DNA from: Euperipatoides rowelli
Taxonomy: Eukaryota > Onychophora > Udeonychophora > Euonychophora > Peripatopsidae
Strand: one strand, 5' to 3'
Length of the DNA stretch: 13,715 bases
Assembly (NCBI GenBank): GCA_003024985.2
Contig: PXIH01S0003134.1
Shown: piece by piece, positions 1-8,922 of the stretch
Layout of the letters: every line of letters begins with the position of its first letter
How positions within the stretch are numbered: position 1 is the stretch's first letter
Program-made: the position numbers and the translations under genes
Notes under the pieces: model-generated
Told to the model about the DNA's origin: nothing
Database searches by the model: none
Seen by the model: only the letters and a program-made list of their open reading frames with translations

Positions 1-1233
1 CCCCCTCCCCCCGCCCCTTTTATATTTCAACTCCCAATGGACTTTTCAGCTAGTGTTATGCATATAGGAATTTAAAATACCTTTCCAGTCATTAAAATAA
101 TTATAATTAAAATATTATCCAAAATTAAGGTAGTCGGCACAGATGTGACAAAAAATGTTTACTAAAGTTGAAGTTTTCACCCAACACACAATTCTATAAC
201 GTATCTAAGAATTATTCATAGTAAACAAACGGGAAATGAAATAATCATGAAGATTTAATAATGTATTCAGGAATTTTGTCAACAAATAGCAAGCCAGCTT
301 TCCTGAACGAATTTTTCAAAGATTTAATTCGATTCACTACAATCTTTTTGCAGAGTTATTTTTAAGAAGTTTAAATAATGATAAAATCTATTCAAAGTTT
401 TTTTTTTTTTTTTTAAAGTGTTTTAAAGTATAATATTACAAAAAATGTAAATAAGACTTTTGTTTTAACATGTAAATTTAATATATCATTAATTCTAATA
501 AATGATACTATATTGTTCATCATTAATTAAAACACTTCAATTAGTAATTAGTAAGCTGGTACTTGAATAATCGTTTCACTAGAATTACTTGTCACAATTT
601 AAAAATCTAATTTATACACATGAGTTCATTGTGAAATTCAGAATAATTCAGCTATAAATATTTTTAAATGACACAATAAAAATAAGTTGGTTCATTTTAA
701 GCTGTACAATTTTTGCATAAATAATCACTGCACACACATATTAATCTACAACTTATTTTCAGCATTTAAATAAATTATCAATTAATATTGAGAGAATTAT
801 TACAGACAAAAATCTATATTATTAAAATCATCATGTTTATTTTGTAATATTTGTAAAATGTGCAAACTATTAAAATAAAACATCATCCCACAAAATCGTT
901 GTGATAATTTAACTCTTTTAAACCTATGCCAGACAAATAATGCAAACTAAAATCTTATTTATTTTTATTTGTAAGAGCTCTACCTTATTAGTTAATTTTT
1001 CTTTTGAAAATTGAATTCATCAAAAAAAAAATGCATTTAATTAAGCTTAAATTTAAAAAATGAATTTAATGCTTCTAGATATCAGTGGAATATGTGTCCA
1101 CATCAGAAATTTTGACTTTTAATGGCTACATTAAACGATATCCTACACTAATGCTAAATCAGACATAAGGCCCATTTATATTTCTATGCAATGTTCATCC
1201 ATTGCATAAATGTTATTTAATATTATTATTATT
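1..1233. other. AT-rich non-coding DNA, no gene seen
   Basis: No coding frame, RNA gene or transposon signature was recognised on either strand. The first 17 bases are almost pure C. There is a 17-T run at 398-414, an A run near 1022-1030 and a short ATT microsatellite around 1221-1232 just before the tandem duplication begins. A 28-bp repeat at 476-503 is listed separately. The composition suits intergenic or intronic DNA of an AT-rich animal genome. Confidence 0.6.
476..503. repeat. 28-bp direct repeat, copy 1
   Basis: These 28 bases recur identically at 1328-1355, and again at 4061-4088 because that copy lies in the duplicated segment. The flanks of 476-503 and 1328-1355 do not match, so the repeat is short and sharply bounded. 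A related but imperfect version (ATTTAATATATTAATT) lies just after the LINE tail at 7308-7323. Its origin is unknown. Confidence 0.55.
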
Positions 1234-1327
1234 ACTTTATTATGCAATAAAACATTATGAATACAAAATAATAAGTTCCTTAGCCCTTAAATAAAATTTT
1301 TAAAAAAATTATACATATATACATTAT

Positions 1328-1355
1328 ATTTAATATATCATTAATTCTAATAAAT
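1328..1355. repeat. 28-bp direct repeat, copy 2
   Basis: Identical to 476-503 over 28 bases, about 850 bp away, with unrelated flanks. It lies inside the first copy of the 2733-bp tandem duplication and is therefore also found at 4061-4088. Confidence 0.55.
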
Positions 1356-1944
1356 TATGTAGCCTAAGGAGATAAAAAGGAAATAAGTTAAAGAAAAATT
1401 ACTTTGATACATTCAAGACTTTTATAGCATTAATTATTGGGTTGCAATTTATTGTAAATTGAAAACAGATGACCTGGAGTGGGTTTAGGAGAGAAGAAAA
1501 ACAGAATAAACTAGTATGCAAACCAAATGCATCATAATTTTGTTTAAATTTGCTCTATTTAGGGACCATTTTTCTACAAAAAATGTTCCCAATATACTGC
1601 ATGCAGAGTATTGATTTCGAATGGACCATTTTAATAGGAGTTATCATTTTACTACCATAAAAACTAACACAGACTTGCCTCACCACAGACTTTCCTACTA
1701 TACTTCATAATAAAAACATCAAAATGTGAAGTGTCTATCTAGCCAACTTCACAGCTCCATTAAGTCCAGAAATGGTTGCTGATTGGTTGGGGGTTAGGAA
1801 GTTGTGTAAAAATGATCAAAAACAATTAGTTAATCTCTTACGTTTGCCGAGTAAACAGCTTATGCCTATCATTAAATACATTTCTATTTGCTGCACAGCT
1901 TTGCTGCTCAACTTCCTCCGATATAGTTAAATTTAAGTTTATAG

Positions 1945-2162
1945 CAGTGTGCCACAGAGAATTATATAAACATAAATTCTGAAGATAATAATGTAGTGAA
2001 CAATAATGATTTCAATGGGATTATGGAGAATTCTAATGTGAATGCCAAACTCTGGAATTGAAGAATAAGGTCATGGAAAATGCTGAGTATAGATACTGGG
2101 CAGCTGCCTTTTTAGATGTGGTAATTCCTACTTCAACTATCCGACTGTCTTTGAAAATGTAA
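1945..2162 (+). pseudogene. Coding-like fragment of unknown origin (copy 1)
   Basis: Two adjacent frames read like protein. The first is open from 1945 to a stop at 2059-2061 and is rich in Asn, with a local segment reading MENSNVNAKL. The second, open from 2052 to the stop at 2160-2162, begins LELKNKVMENAEYRYWAAAF and continues with LDVVIPTSTIRLSLKM. A frameshift around 2050 would join them into about 70 residues. I do not recognise a family. It could be the start of an old transposon gene, a host exon, or chance. The stretch is somewhat less AT-rich than its surroundings. A TATA-like motif (TATATAAAC) sits at 1963-1971, inside the first frame, so it gives no clear promoter support. Confidence 0.25.
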
Positions 2163-2295
2163 AGCTAATTAAGGTGAATTCATCTTCTATTGTTAGAGTG
2201 TGCGGTCAAATATAATGTCATAAATGAATTAAACCAATTTTATGCACTTTCTAATTTGAAATTTGTCTTTTTAACACGTTCGCTGCGTATGACAA

Positions 2296-2339
2296 ATCCG
2301 AGTCATCGCGAACTTTTACAATATGCTGATGACTCGAAT
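2296..2339. other. Stem-loop island next to a TTAA (copy 1)
   Basis: ATCCGAGTCATC (2296-2307) faces GATGACTCGAAT (2328-2339), 11 of 12 bases pairing around a 20-base loop. A direct repeat of the left arm, AATCCGAGTTCAT, follows at 2337-2349. Upstream, TTAACACGTTCGCTGCG starts at 2271. TTAA is also found at 2381-2384. The GC-richer stretch stands out from its AT-rich surroundings and may be a small DNA-transposon relic. The TTAA pair suggests the piggyBac type, but no matching terminal inverted repeats are seen. Confidence 0.35.
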
Positions 2340-2349
2340 CCGAGTTCAT

Positions 2350-3202
2350 TGTGTTACATGCTTCAAAATGCAAATATGAATTAAGCAACAGTTTTAAACA
2401 TATTTTTATCATTTAGGCACATAAAATAGGAAATAAAAAACTTATTTCAGGATTGTTTGAAATTTTCTTTAGTTTTAGGGTCACAGTGATAGTATTTTCA
2501 AAATTTATCAAGCAATTTTAAAATTTTAATTTTCAGCTAGCGTAATACAAATATAATAAAACATTTAGGAATAAACTTATACATTTTTAAAATCAGAATT
2601 TAATGTAGATTTCAAAAATCAAAACCAAAAAATTCTATCTTTAACGACAGAGAAACAGTAATGGAAAATGTAAGATAAACTGACATTTTTTTTTTTTTAA
2701 TAGCCGACATTTAGAAAATGTTATTAATCTGTTAATTAGCAATGAAACCAATGTTGTGAGGATGATTTCTCTCTAGATGAATGAACAGCTGGTGTTATAC
2801 CATCGTTTTCCGATATTTTATACCAATTTTAGTTTTTTTTCATACTATTTATTTTAAACAGTTTCTATTTAAATCATATTTTGTATGATTTAAAATGTTT
2901 ATTGCTTATCTTAGGCCTAATCTGTATAGGTAATGTTGACAGTAAAAAAAATTTCTTTAATCATATTTAATAATTTGAAATGGAAGGCCTGTGATATTAT
3001 ATCTCCAAATCAAAGCATTCATAATGATTTGTCATTATTTCTATTGACTATTGCTCAAATCAAATAAATTTTTGTGACTTCAAAAATGTGTTTGATTCGA
3101 TATCACATTTATATTTAAAGCAAAATAAAGAAAAACTGATATAAATCACTTAAAGATTTATCATTTGAACCCAATAGTTATCTAATTTACATATTTTGTT
3201 GA
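2350..3202. other. AT-rich spacer upstream of LINE copy 1, no gene seen
   Basis: No convincing coding frame, RNA gene or repeat was found. A 13-T run lies at about 2686-2698. A short acidic reading (EDDFSLDE) occurs around 2757-2780 but ends at a stop and has no supported family. The LINE reading fades out upstream of an in-frame TGA at 3200-3202, so the 5' edge of the LINE is probably near there. The same stretch recurs at 5083-5935. Confidence 0.5.
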
Positions 3203-3966
3203 CCGCTTATTACATCATCAATCTCTAAGATTGTTGAGAGAATTGTGTCTGGAAGAATAGATGATCATCTTGATTGGAGTGATATACTAACAGGATACCA
3301 GTATGGATTTCGAAAAGGATGCTCTACTGCTTCATGTTTATTGAGATCTACTGACCTTATTACATCCGGTTTTGAAAATTCCAATCCCACAGATATTATT
3401 TACTTTGATTTAAGTACAGCACTTGACACTGTGCTACATGTTAGCTTTATAAAAAAGCTTTTAAAATATAATTTTCATCCAATCATAGTAAACTGGATAA
3501 TAGAATACTTGGAAAATAGAAGTAGGCTTACAAGTAGTTATAAATGATGTATAAAGGAATTATTGTGGCTTTCCACAAGGCGCTATTTTGTCTACTTCAT
3601 TTTTTAATATTTATCTTGCAGACTTAGAACAGGCGTTGTCATCTGGCATGGTGTCATATGCCGACGATATTAAGATGAGAGAAATTAAAGACTCTCAAGA
3701 TGAATTGTACTTACAATTAGATATTGATCGAGTAGTGGATTGGCTTTTAAAAAATGGCTTAATTATAAATAAACAATAAAGTGCATTTATAAGATTTAGT
3801 AATAGGGTCACAGATCATACTTACACAGTGGGAGATGTGATTATTCAGGGTCAGGATTCTCATAAAGAATTAGGTATTATTTATGACAGAAATTTAGCCT
3901 TTTCATTGCATGTAGATTATGTTGTCAAGAAGGTAAACATGCGTTTTGCTATGTTGAGAAATTCAA
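3203..3966 (+). pseudogene. LINE reverse transcriptase fragment, copy 1 (cut by duplication)
   Basis: This is a decayed reverse transcriptase of a non-LTR retrotransposon, which in life copies element RNA at a nicked target site. From 3203 the frame reads PLITSSISKIVERIV, the start of the finger region. It is followed by QYGFRKGCSTA, then YFDLSTALDTV (motif A with its first Asp), then a +1 frameshift between about 3545 and 3560. The next frame gives CGFPQGAILSTSFFNIYLADL (motif B, from 3564), SYADD (motif C, catalytic Asp pair) and NKQ, then a stop at 3777-3779 where Lys is expected. After the stop come AFIRFS and the thumb-like KELGIIYDRNLAFSLHVDYV. The fragment ends at the duplication junction. 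Motif content suggests the CR1/Jockey group, but the clade is not certain. It is non-functional: truncated at both ends, with a frameshift and a stop. Confidence 0.9.
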
Positions 3967-4677
3967 ACTTTATTATGCAATAAAACATTATGAATACAAA
4001 ATAATAAGTTCCTTAGCCCTTAAATAAAATTTTTAAAAAAATTATACATATATACATTATATTTAATATATCATTAATTCTAATAAATTATGTAGCCTAA
4101 GGAGATAAAAAGGAAATAAGTTAAAGAAAAATTACTTTGATACATTCAAGACTTTTATAGCATTAATTATTGGGTTGCAATTTATTGTAAATTGAAAACA
4201 GATGACCTGGAGTGGGTTTAGGAGAGAAGAAAAACAGAATAAACTAGTATGCAAACCAAATGCATCATAATTTTGTTTAAATTTGCTCTATTTAGGGACC
4301 ATTTTTCTACAAAAAATGTTCCCAATATACTGCATGCAGAGTATTGATTTCGAATGGACCATTTTAATAGGAGTTATCATTTTACTACCATAAAAACTAA
4401 CACAGACTTGCCTCACCACAGACTTTCCTACTATACTTCATAATAAAAACATCAAAATGTGAAGTGTCTATCTAGCCAACTTCACAGCTCCATTAAGTCC
4501 AGAAATGGTTGCTGATTGGTTGGGGGTTAGGAAGTTGTGTAAAAATGATCAAAAACAATTAGTTAATCTCTTACGTTTGCCGAGTAAACAGCTTATGCCT
4601 ATCATTAAATACATTTCTATTTGCTGCACAGCTTTGCTGCTCAACTTCCTCCGATATAGTTAAATTTAAGTTTATAG

Positions 4678-4895
4678 CAGTGTGCCACAGAGAATTATAT
4701 AAACATAAATTCTGAAGATAATAATGTAGTGAACAATAATGATTTCAATGGGATTATGGAGAATTCTAATGTGAATGCCAAACTCTGGAATTGAAGAATA
4801 AGGTCATGGAAAATGCTGAGTATAGATACTGGGCAGCTGCCTTTTTAGATGTGGTAATTCCTACTTCAACTATCCGACTGTCTTTGAAAATGTAA
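4678..4895 (+). pseudogene. Coding-like fragment of unknown origin (copy 2)
   Basis: Duplicate of the fragment at 1945-2162, carrying the same frameshift and stops. No family is recognised. The second copy adds no independent support for coding, because it arose with the whole 2733-bp duplication. Confidence 0.25.
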
Positions 4896-5028
4896 AGCTA
4901 ATTAAGGTGAATTCATCTTCTATTGTTAGAGTGTGCGGTCAAATATAATGTCATAAATGAATTAAACCAATTTTATGCACTTTCTAATTTGAAATTTGTC
5001 TTTTTAACACGTTCGCTGCGTATGACAA

Positions 5029-5072
5029 ATCCGAGTCATCGCGAACTTTTACAATATGCTGATGACTCGAAT
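5029..5072. other. Stem-loop island next to a TTAA (copy 2)
   Basis: Duplicate of the stem-loop at 2296-2339, present because the whole segment is duplicated. The associated TTAA motifs are at 5004 and 5114. Confidence 0.35.
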
Positions 5073-5935
5073 CCGAGTTCATTGTGTTACATGCTTCAAA
5101 ATGCAAATATGAATTAAGCAACAGTTTTAAACATATTTTTATCATTTAGGCACATAAAATAGGAAATAAAAAACTTATTTCAGGATTGTTTGAAATTTTC
5201 TTTAGTTTTAGGGTCACAGTGATAGTATTTTCAAAATTTATCAAGCAATTTTAAAATTTTAATTTTCAGCTAGCGTAATACAAATATAATAAAACATTTA
5301 GGAATAAACTTATACATTTTTAAAATCAGAATTTAATGTAGATTTCAAAAATCAAAACCAAAAAATTCTATCTTTAACGACAGAGAAACAGTAATGGAAA
5401 ATGTAAGATAAACTGACATTTTTTTTTTTTTAATAGCCGACATTTAGAAAATGTTATTAATCTGTTAATTAGCAATGAAACCAATGTTGTGAGGATGATT
5501 TCTCTCTAGATGAATGAACAGCTGGTGTTATACCATCGTTTTCCGATATTTTATACCAATTTTAGTTTTTTTTCATACTATTTATTTTAAACAGTTTCTA
5601 TTTAAATCATATTTTGTATGATTTAAAATGTTTATTGCTTATCTTAGGCCTAATCTGTATAGGTAATGTTGACAGTAAAAAAAATTTCTTTAATCATATT
5701 TAATAATTTGAAATGGAAGGCCTGTGATATTATATCTCCAAATCAAAGCATTCATAATGATTTGTCATTATTTCTATTGACTATTGCTCAAATCAAATAA
5801 ATTTTTGTGACTTCAAAAATGTGTTTGATTCGATATCACATTTATATTTAAAGCAAAATAAAGAAAAACTGATATAAATCACTTAAAGATTTATCATTTG
5901 AACCCAATAGTTATCTAATTTACATATTTTGTTGA

Positions 5936-7220
5936 CCGCTTATTACATCATCAATCTCTAAGATTGTTGAGAGAATTGTGTCTGGAAGAATAGATGATCA
6001 TCTTGATTGGAGTGATATACTAACAGGATACCAGTATGGATTTCGAAAAGGATGCTCTACTGCTTCATGTTTATTGAGATCTACTGACCTTATTACATCC
6101 GGTTTTGAAAATTCCAATCCCACAGATATTATTTACTTTGATTTAAGTACAGCACTTGACACTGTGCTACATGTTAGCTTTATAAAAAAGCTTTTAAAAT
6201 ATAATTTTCATCCAATCATAGTAAACTGGATAATAGAATACTTGGAAAATAGAAGTAGGCTTACAAGTAGTTATAAATGATGTATAAAGGAATTATTGTG
6301 GCTTTCCACAAGGCGCTATTTTGTCTACTTCATTTTTTAATATTTATCTTGCAGACTTAGAACAGGCGTTGTCATCTGGCATGGTGTCATATGCCGACGA
6401 TATTAAGATGAGAGAAATTAAAGACTCTCAAGATGAATTGTACTTACAATTAGATATTGATCGAGTAGTGGATTGGCTTTTAAAAAATGGCTTAATTATA
6501 AATAAACAATAAAGTGCATTTATAAGATTTAGTAATAGGGTCACAGATCATACTTACACAGTGGGAGATGTGATTATTCAGGGTCAGGATTCTCATAAAG
6601 AATTAGGTATTATTTATGACAGAAATTTAGCCTTTTCATTGCATGTAGATTATGTTGTCAAGAAGGTAAACATGCGTTTTGCTATGTTGAGAAATTCAAT
6701 AAAATACATAACAATAGTTACTTTTAAAATTTTGTATGCTGCTTTTATACAGCCTAAGTTATTATGATTATTGTTTTACTTCCATTCTTGTTTTGTATAA
6801 ATTGAACTTGAGGAAATTGGAATATCAGTTTAGACGGCTTACCAAAATGATAAATGGCCTATATTAACACTGATTATAAAAAAAAGATTAGAACTTTTAG
6901 GTTGTATAATGTCACCAACTCAAAGGCACTTACGTGGTGATCTCATCTTTATGTTTTGTCACATCGTAATCAAATAAAATTGTGAACAAATTTTTTCTTT
7001 TGTATATAGACCAGGTTTTAGAGGTCACAAATATAAACTACAAATTAAACAACGTTCCACCATAAAACATGATAAAACAATTTTTCATAGGTCTATTAAT
7101 TGGTGGAATGGTTTACCCAGTCAAATTGTCTGTTCATATTCTTTTGGTCAATTTAAAAGATTATTGGATAAATACTTATATAGTCATGTAGATTTTATAG
7201 GTATGCCCCATGTATATTAA
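5936..7220 (+). pseudogene. LINE reverse transcriptase and C-terminus, copy 2 (decayed)
   Basis: Same start, motifs, frameshift and premature stop as the copy at 3203 (motif A near 6145, GFPQGAIL near 6300, SYADD near 6390). This copy continues past the duplication edge. After the thumb-like FAMLRNSIKYITIVTFKILY and a stop at 6765-6767, the reading jumps frames to LRKLEYQFRRLTKMINGLY. It then reads KKRLELLGCIM..RHLRGDLIFMF. From about 7010 it is RPGFRGHKYKLQ, FHRSINWWNGLPSQIV and FGQFKRLLDKYL, ending at TAA 7218-7220. The RGH...WNGLP...FKRLLDKY pattern is the usual C-terminus of CR1/Jockey-group LINEs. The element is 5'-truncated, as LINE copies commonly are, and cannot make a functional protein. 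A short A/T-rich 3' UTR follows. Confidence 0.9.
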
Positions 7221-7284
7221 TTCATGTATCATTTTTTTTTTGTACAAAAATTGTAGTAGAACTATAGTCCTAATCAATTAAAGT

Positions 7285-7307
7285 TAAATAAATAAATAAA
7301 TAAATAA
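7285..7307 (+). repeat. (AAAT)n tail of the LINE
   Basis: About five AAAT units follow the 3' UTR some 65 bases after the stop at 7220. Short tandem repeats of this kind, instead of poly(A), are common at the 3' ends of CR1- and Jockey-group LINEs. The tail fixes the 3' boundary and the plus orientation of the element. Confidence 0.75.
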
Positions 7308-8090
7308 TATTTAATATATTAATTGGGCAGTTAATTAACTTTGAAATTTATTTGTTTTGTTTAGAATACTTTAGTGTGAATAGTAACTCGGAATGTTTAG
7401 CATCAGTAAAACTTCCTCAATATTGTTATCGGAAGAAAACTTAGCCTATGAGGTTATTTGTATTTTTCTTTACAAAAATGTAGACTTGAAGGTTAACTGT
7501 TCCCTAATGATTTTATTGTTTCTTTTCTTAAAGAGGGTAAGCCGATTCAATTGAAGTAATTAGCAATGACAATGGCAGATCTAATGACCAAGCTACAGGT
7601 TGTAATCTCAAGTTCAACAATCAGGTAAAGAAAGTAAAAAAAAAAACTTTATTTTAAAAAGAAAAGGCTAAACTGTGAGGACAGAAACAGGTGATGAATT
7701 TAGATAAGTCATTTTGATTGATGACACTGTGCCTATCTCTTGACTGTCAATGTTGAGTACAAATACAAAATAAAGTAAAAATAAATAAAACATTTATTAT
7801 TAAATGTTTTTTTGATTTATTTCAATAAATCAATAATAAATTTAATTATTTTATCTCATGATAAATATTTGTTTCATGTAAAATAAATTAATTGCATTTT
7901 AGATGTTACTTTACACTACTGGCTTATTTTGTGACAAGAACCGTTTTATGACTCGGAGTAACTGTACACGTCACAGAATACAAACACAGCAAAACAGAGT
8001 CCAAGATTATTAAAAAACAATAATGTAATAAATGATGGAGCTGAAAGGAGAAAAAATATACTGTGAAAAAAAAAGCCATTAAAAGCCTAA
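7308..8090. other. AT-rich spacer, one possible short exon
   Basis: Apart from the candidate exon at 7534-7624, nothing recognisable was found. The stretch has A runs near 7638-7647 and 8068-8074 and several short AT repeats around 7770-7860. Confidence 0.5.
7534..7624 (+). other. Candidate start-codon exon of an unknown gene
   Basis: A pyrimidine-rich tract ending in AAAG (acceptor-like, AG at 7532-7533) precedes a less AT-rich stretch. That stretch ends CAG|GTAAAG (donor-like, GT at 7625-7626). Inside it, ATG at 7566 opens MTMADLMTKLQVVISSSTI, followed by a split codon (AG|...). The second ATG, at 7572, has a good animal start context (ACAATGG). An in-frame stop lies before the ATG. No family is recognised and no partner exon was found in the window. 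AT-rich DNA makes chance splice sites common, so this is only a candidate. Confidence 0.22.
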
Positions 8091-8096
8091 TCTAGG

Positions 8097-8125
8097 CTAC
8101 AATCCTATTTGGAATATGATTGTAG
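8097..8125. other. Stem-loop in the 3' region of the second LINE
   Basis: CTACAATC (8097-8104) pairs perfectly with GATTGTAG (8118-8125) across 13 bases. Looser pairing extends outward on both sides. It lies downstream (minus strand) of the LINE C-terminal fragment at 8282-8625, so it may belong to that element's 3' UTR, where LINEs often keep a structure recognised by their reverse transcriptase. That role is inferred. Confidence 0.35.
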
Positions 8126-8281
8126 ACTTTAGACTTAATTTGGCTTCTCCTTATTTTCGGAGTCATCCTAAGATGTTATCCAAAAACATTACTCCCAACA
8201 CCCCATCATTCTACACAAGCTTCTCCATTTAGAATTCCCCTTCATTTCCCACATTCATATCTTACTCAACTCACATCTGTC

Positions 8282-8625
8282 TTAGCTTTCCTCGCTCTTT
8301 ATTTCCCACTTTCTTAATAATATCTTCACCCATCCAATCCATCCACCTGGACCCTCAAAACCCAACCATTTATTCAACCTATCCATTTCACTAATATTTC
8401 CTCCCTCTTCACCTTCATTCACAATTATTTTCTCCCTTTCTTTATTTAAACTCTCACTTTCCAGTAGTATGTGTTTAATATCTTCTTTTTTTCTTACATA
8501 TCCTACACACTGTTTCACCTCCTCCTCCAAACTTTTTCCTTCCAACTCTAGTACCTAAACTACCTGCTCTTGCTTGAAATAATAACATACTACCCCTATC
8601 ATTACCATATAAATTCCCTTCTTTT
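8282..8625 (-). pseudogene. C-terminal fragment of a second LINE ORF2
   Basis: On the minus strand, one frame from about 8611 reads YGNDRGSMLLFQARAGSLG, then ETVCRICK. After a shift in an A-rich run the next frame reads KKEDIKHILLESESLNKERE, later RLNKWLGFEGPGGW, ending at TAA 8284-8282. The order LLF.ARAG, C-x-x-C, E-D-x-x-H-x-L-L-E is the well-known C-terminal module after the reverse transcriptase in many arthropod LINEs. That module includes a Cys/His zinc-binding-like motif, here with the last Cys replaced by Ser. The fragment is unrelated to the plus-strand LINE at 5936. It is broken by at least one frameshift and loses its upstream part at 8626, exactly where a Helitron-like repeat starts. 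The clade cannot be assigned. Confidence 0.65.
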
Positions 8626-8778
8626 TGTTCCGAAATCAGTAACAACGCCATTAACGTTCGGCAAGGGAACTATTTTTAGAAACTTTTAGTTGTGTTTTCT
8701 CTTAGATAAAATACAAACAAACAGTGGACTTAAACCAAAAAAAATGTTTGATGCCCGTGTAACGGGCTGAAACGCTAG
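8626..8778 (+). mobile_element. Helitron-like non-autonomous element, copy 1
   Basis: It shares TGTTCCGAA...CAGTAAC at its left end and much of its right two-thirds (CTATTTTTAGAAACTTT, GTGTTTTCTC, GGACTTAAAC, TTGATGC) with 10423-10636. It lacks about 85 internal bases present there. The right end has a perfect 6-bp hairpin, GCCCGT (8753-8758) and ACGGGC (8762-8767) around a 3-base loop. Seven bases then lead to CTAG (8775-8778), followed by T. A short GC-rich hairpin just before CTRR, with insertion before T, is the known signature of Helitron 3' ends. The 5' end (normally TC) is less certain. It codes for nothing. Confidence 0.55.
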
Positions 8779-8849
8779 TTTTAACTAAATCTTCACCTGA
8801 AGTGCTTTTAAAAGTCTATTTTCAGACAGAAAAAAAACAATCACGTCCA

Positions 8850-8922
8850 AAACAGAATTCGAACTTGCGATGTCTGGGTTTTACATTTTAATGTTTGCAT
8901 GCCTGCCATCTGCGCCACCAAA
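8850..8922 (-). ncRNA. tRNA-derived sequence (SINE head or tRNA relic)
   Basis: On the minus strand, TGGCGCAGATGG (8917-8906) matches the RNA polymerase III box A pattern at 11 of 12 positions. AGTTCGAATTC (8865-8855) matches box B at 9 of 11. The spacing suits a tRNA gene or tRNA-derived SINE. The 5' and 3' ends do not pair as an acceptor stem and no normal anticodon loop with U33 can be placed, so it is not a working tRNA. A T-rich run follows on the minus strand at 8839-8830. Which SINE family it belongs to is unknown. Confidence 0.5.

Larger units (their letters stand above)
1234..3966. repeat. 2733-bp tandem duplication, copy 1
   Basis: The segment is repeated immediately downstream at 3967-6699. 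The offset stays 2733 from the first base (ACTTTATTATG at 1234 and 3967) to the last (GAAATTCAA ending at 3966 and 6699), so there is no indel. Even the 13-T run near 2686-2698 has the same length in both copies. The bases just outside differ (T at 1233 against A at 3966; A at 3967 against T at 6700), so the junction shows no microhomology. Copy 1 ends inside a LINE reverse transcriptase. This is either a very recent duplication or an assembly duplication. Confidence 0.95.
3967..6699. repeat. 2733-bp tandem duplication, copy 2
   Basis: Head-to-tail second copy of 1234-3966, with the same internal features shifted by 2733. On the right it runs without a break into the rest of the LINE (6700-7307), so this copy keeps the original right flank while copy 1 keeps the original left flank. 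That is the expected layout of a simple tandem duplication of one ancestral segment. Confidence 0.95.
5936..7307 (+). mobile_element. 5'-truncated non-LTR retrotransposon (CR1/Jockey-like)
   Basis: This is the full visible extent of the LINE in its uninterrupted copy, from the first reverse-transcriptase residues to the tetranucleotide tail. It holds about 1.37 kb of the 3' half of the element and lacks the ORF1 and endonuclease regions. The 5' junction is blurred near an in-frame TGA at 5933-5935, and I found no clear target-site duplication. Copy 1 of the duplication carries only the first 764 bases of this region. Confidence 0.8.

Noticed and set aside
2190-2384. 64-codon open frame (also at 4923-5117)
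   Set aside because: Crosses the stem-loop island and starts at a non-ATG codon. The YADD in it is not in a reverse-transcriptase context; it is encoded across the inverted repeat.
5936-7307. Target-site duplication of the LINE
   Set aside because: The 5' junction is too blurred to define, and no convincing direct repeat was found on either side.
8850-8922. Functional tRNA gene
   Set aside because: The ends do not pair as an acceptor stem, and no anticodon loop with U33 fits.
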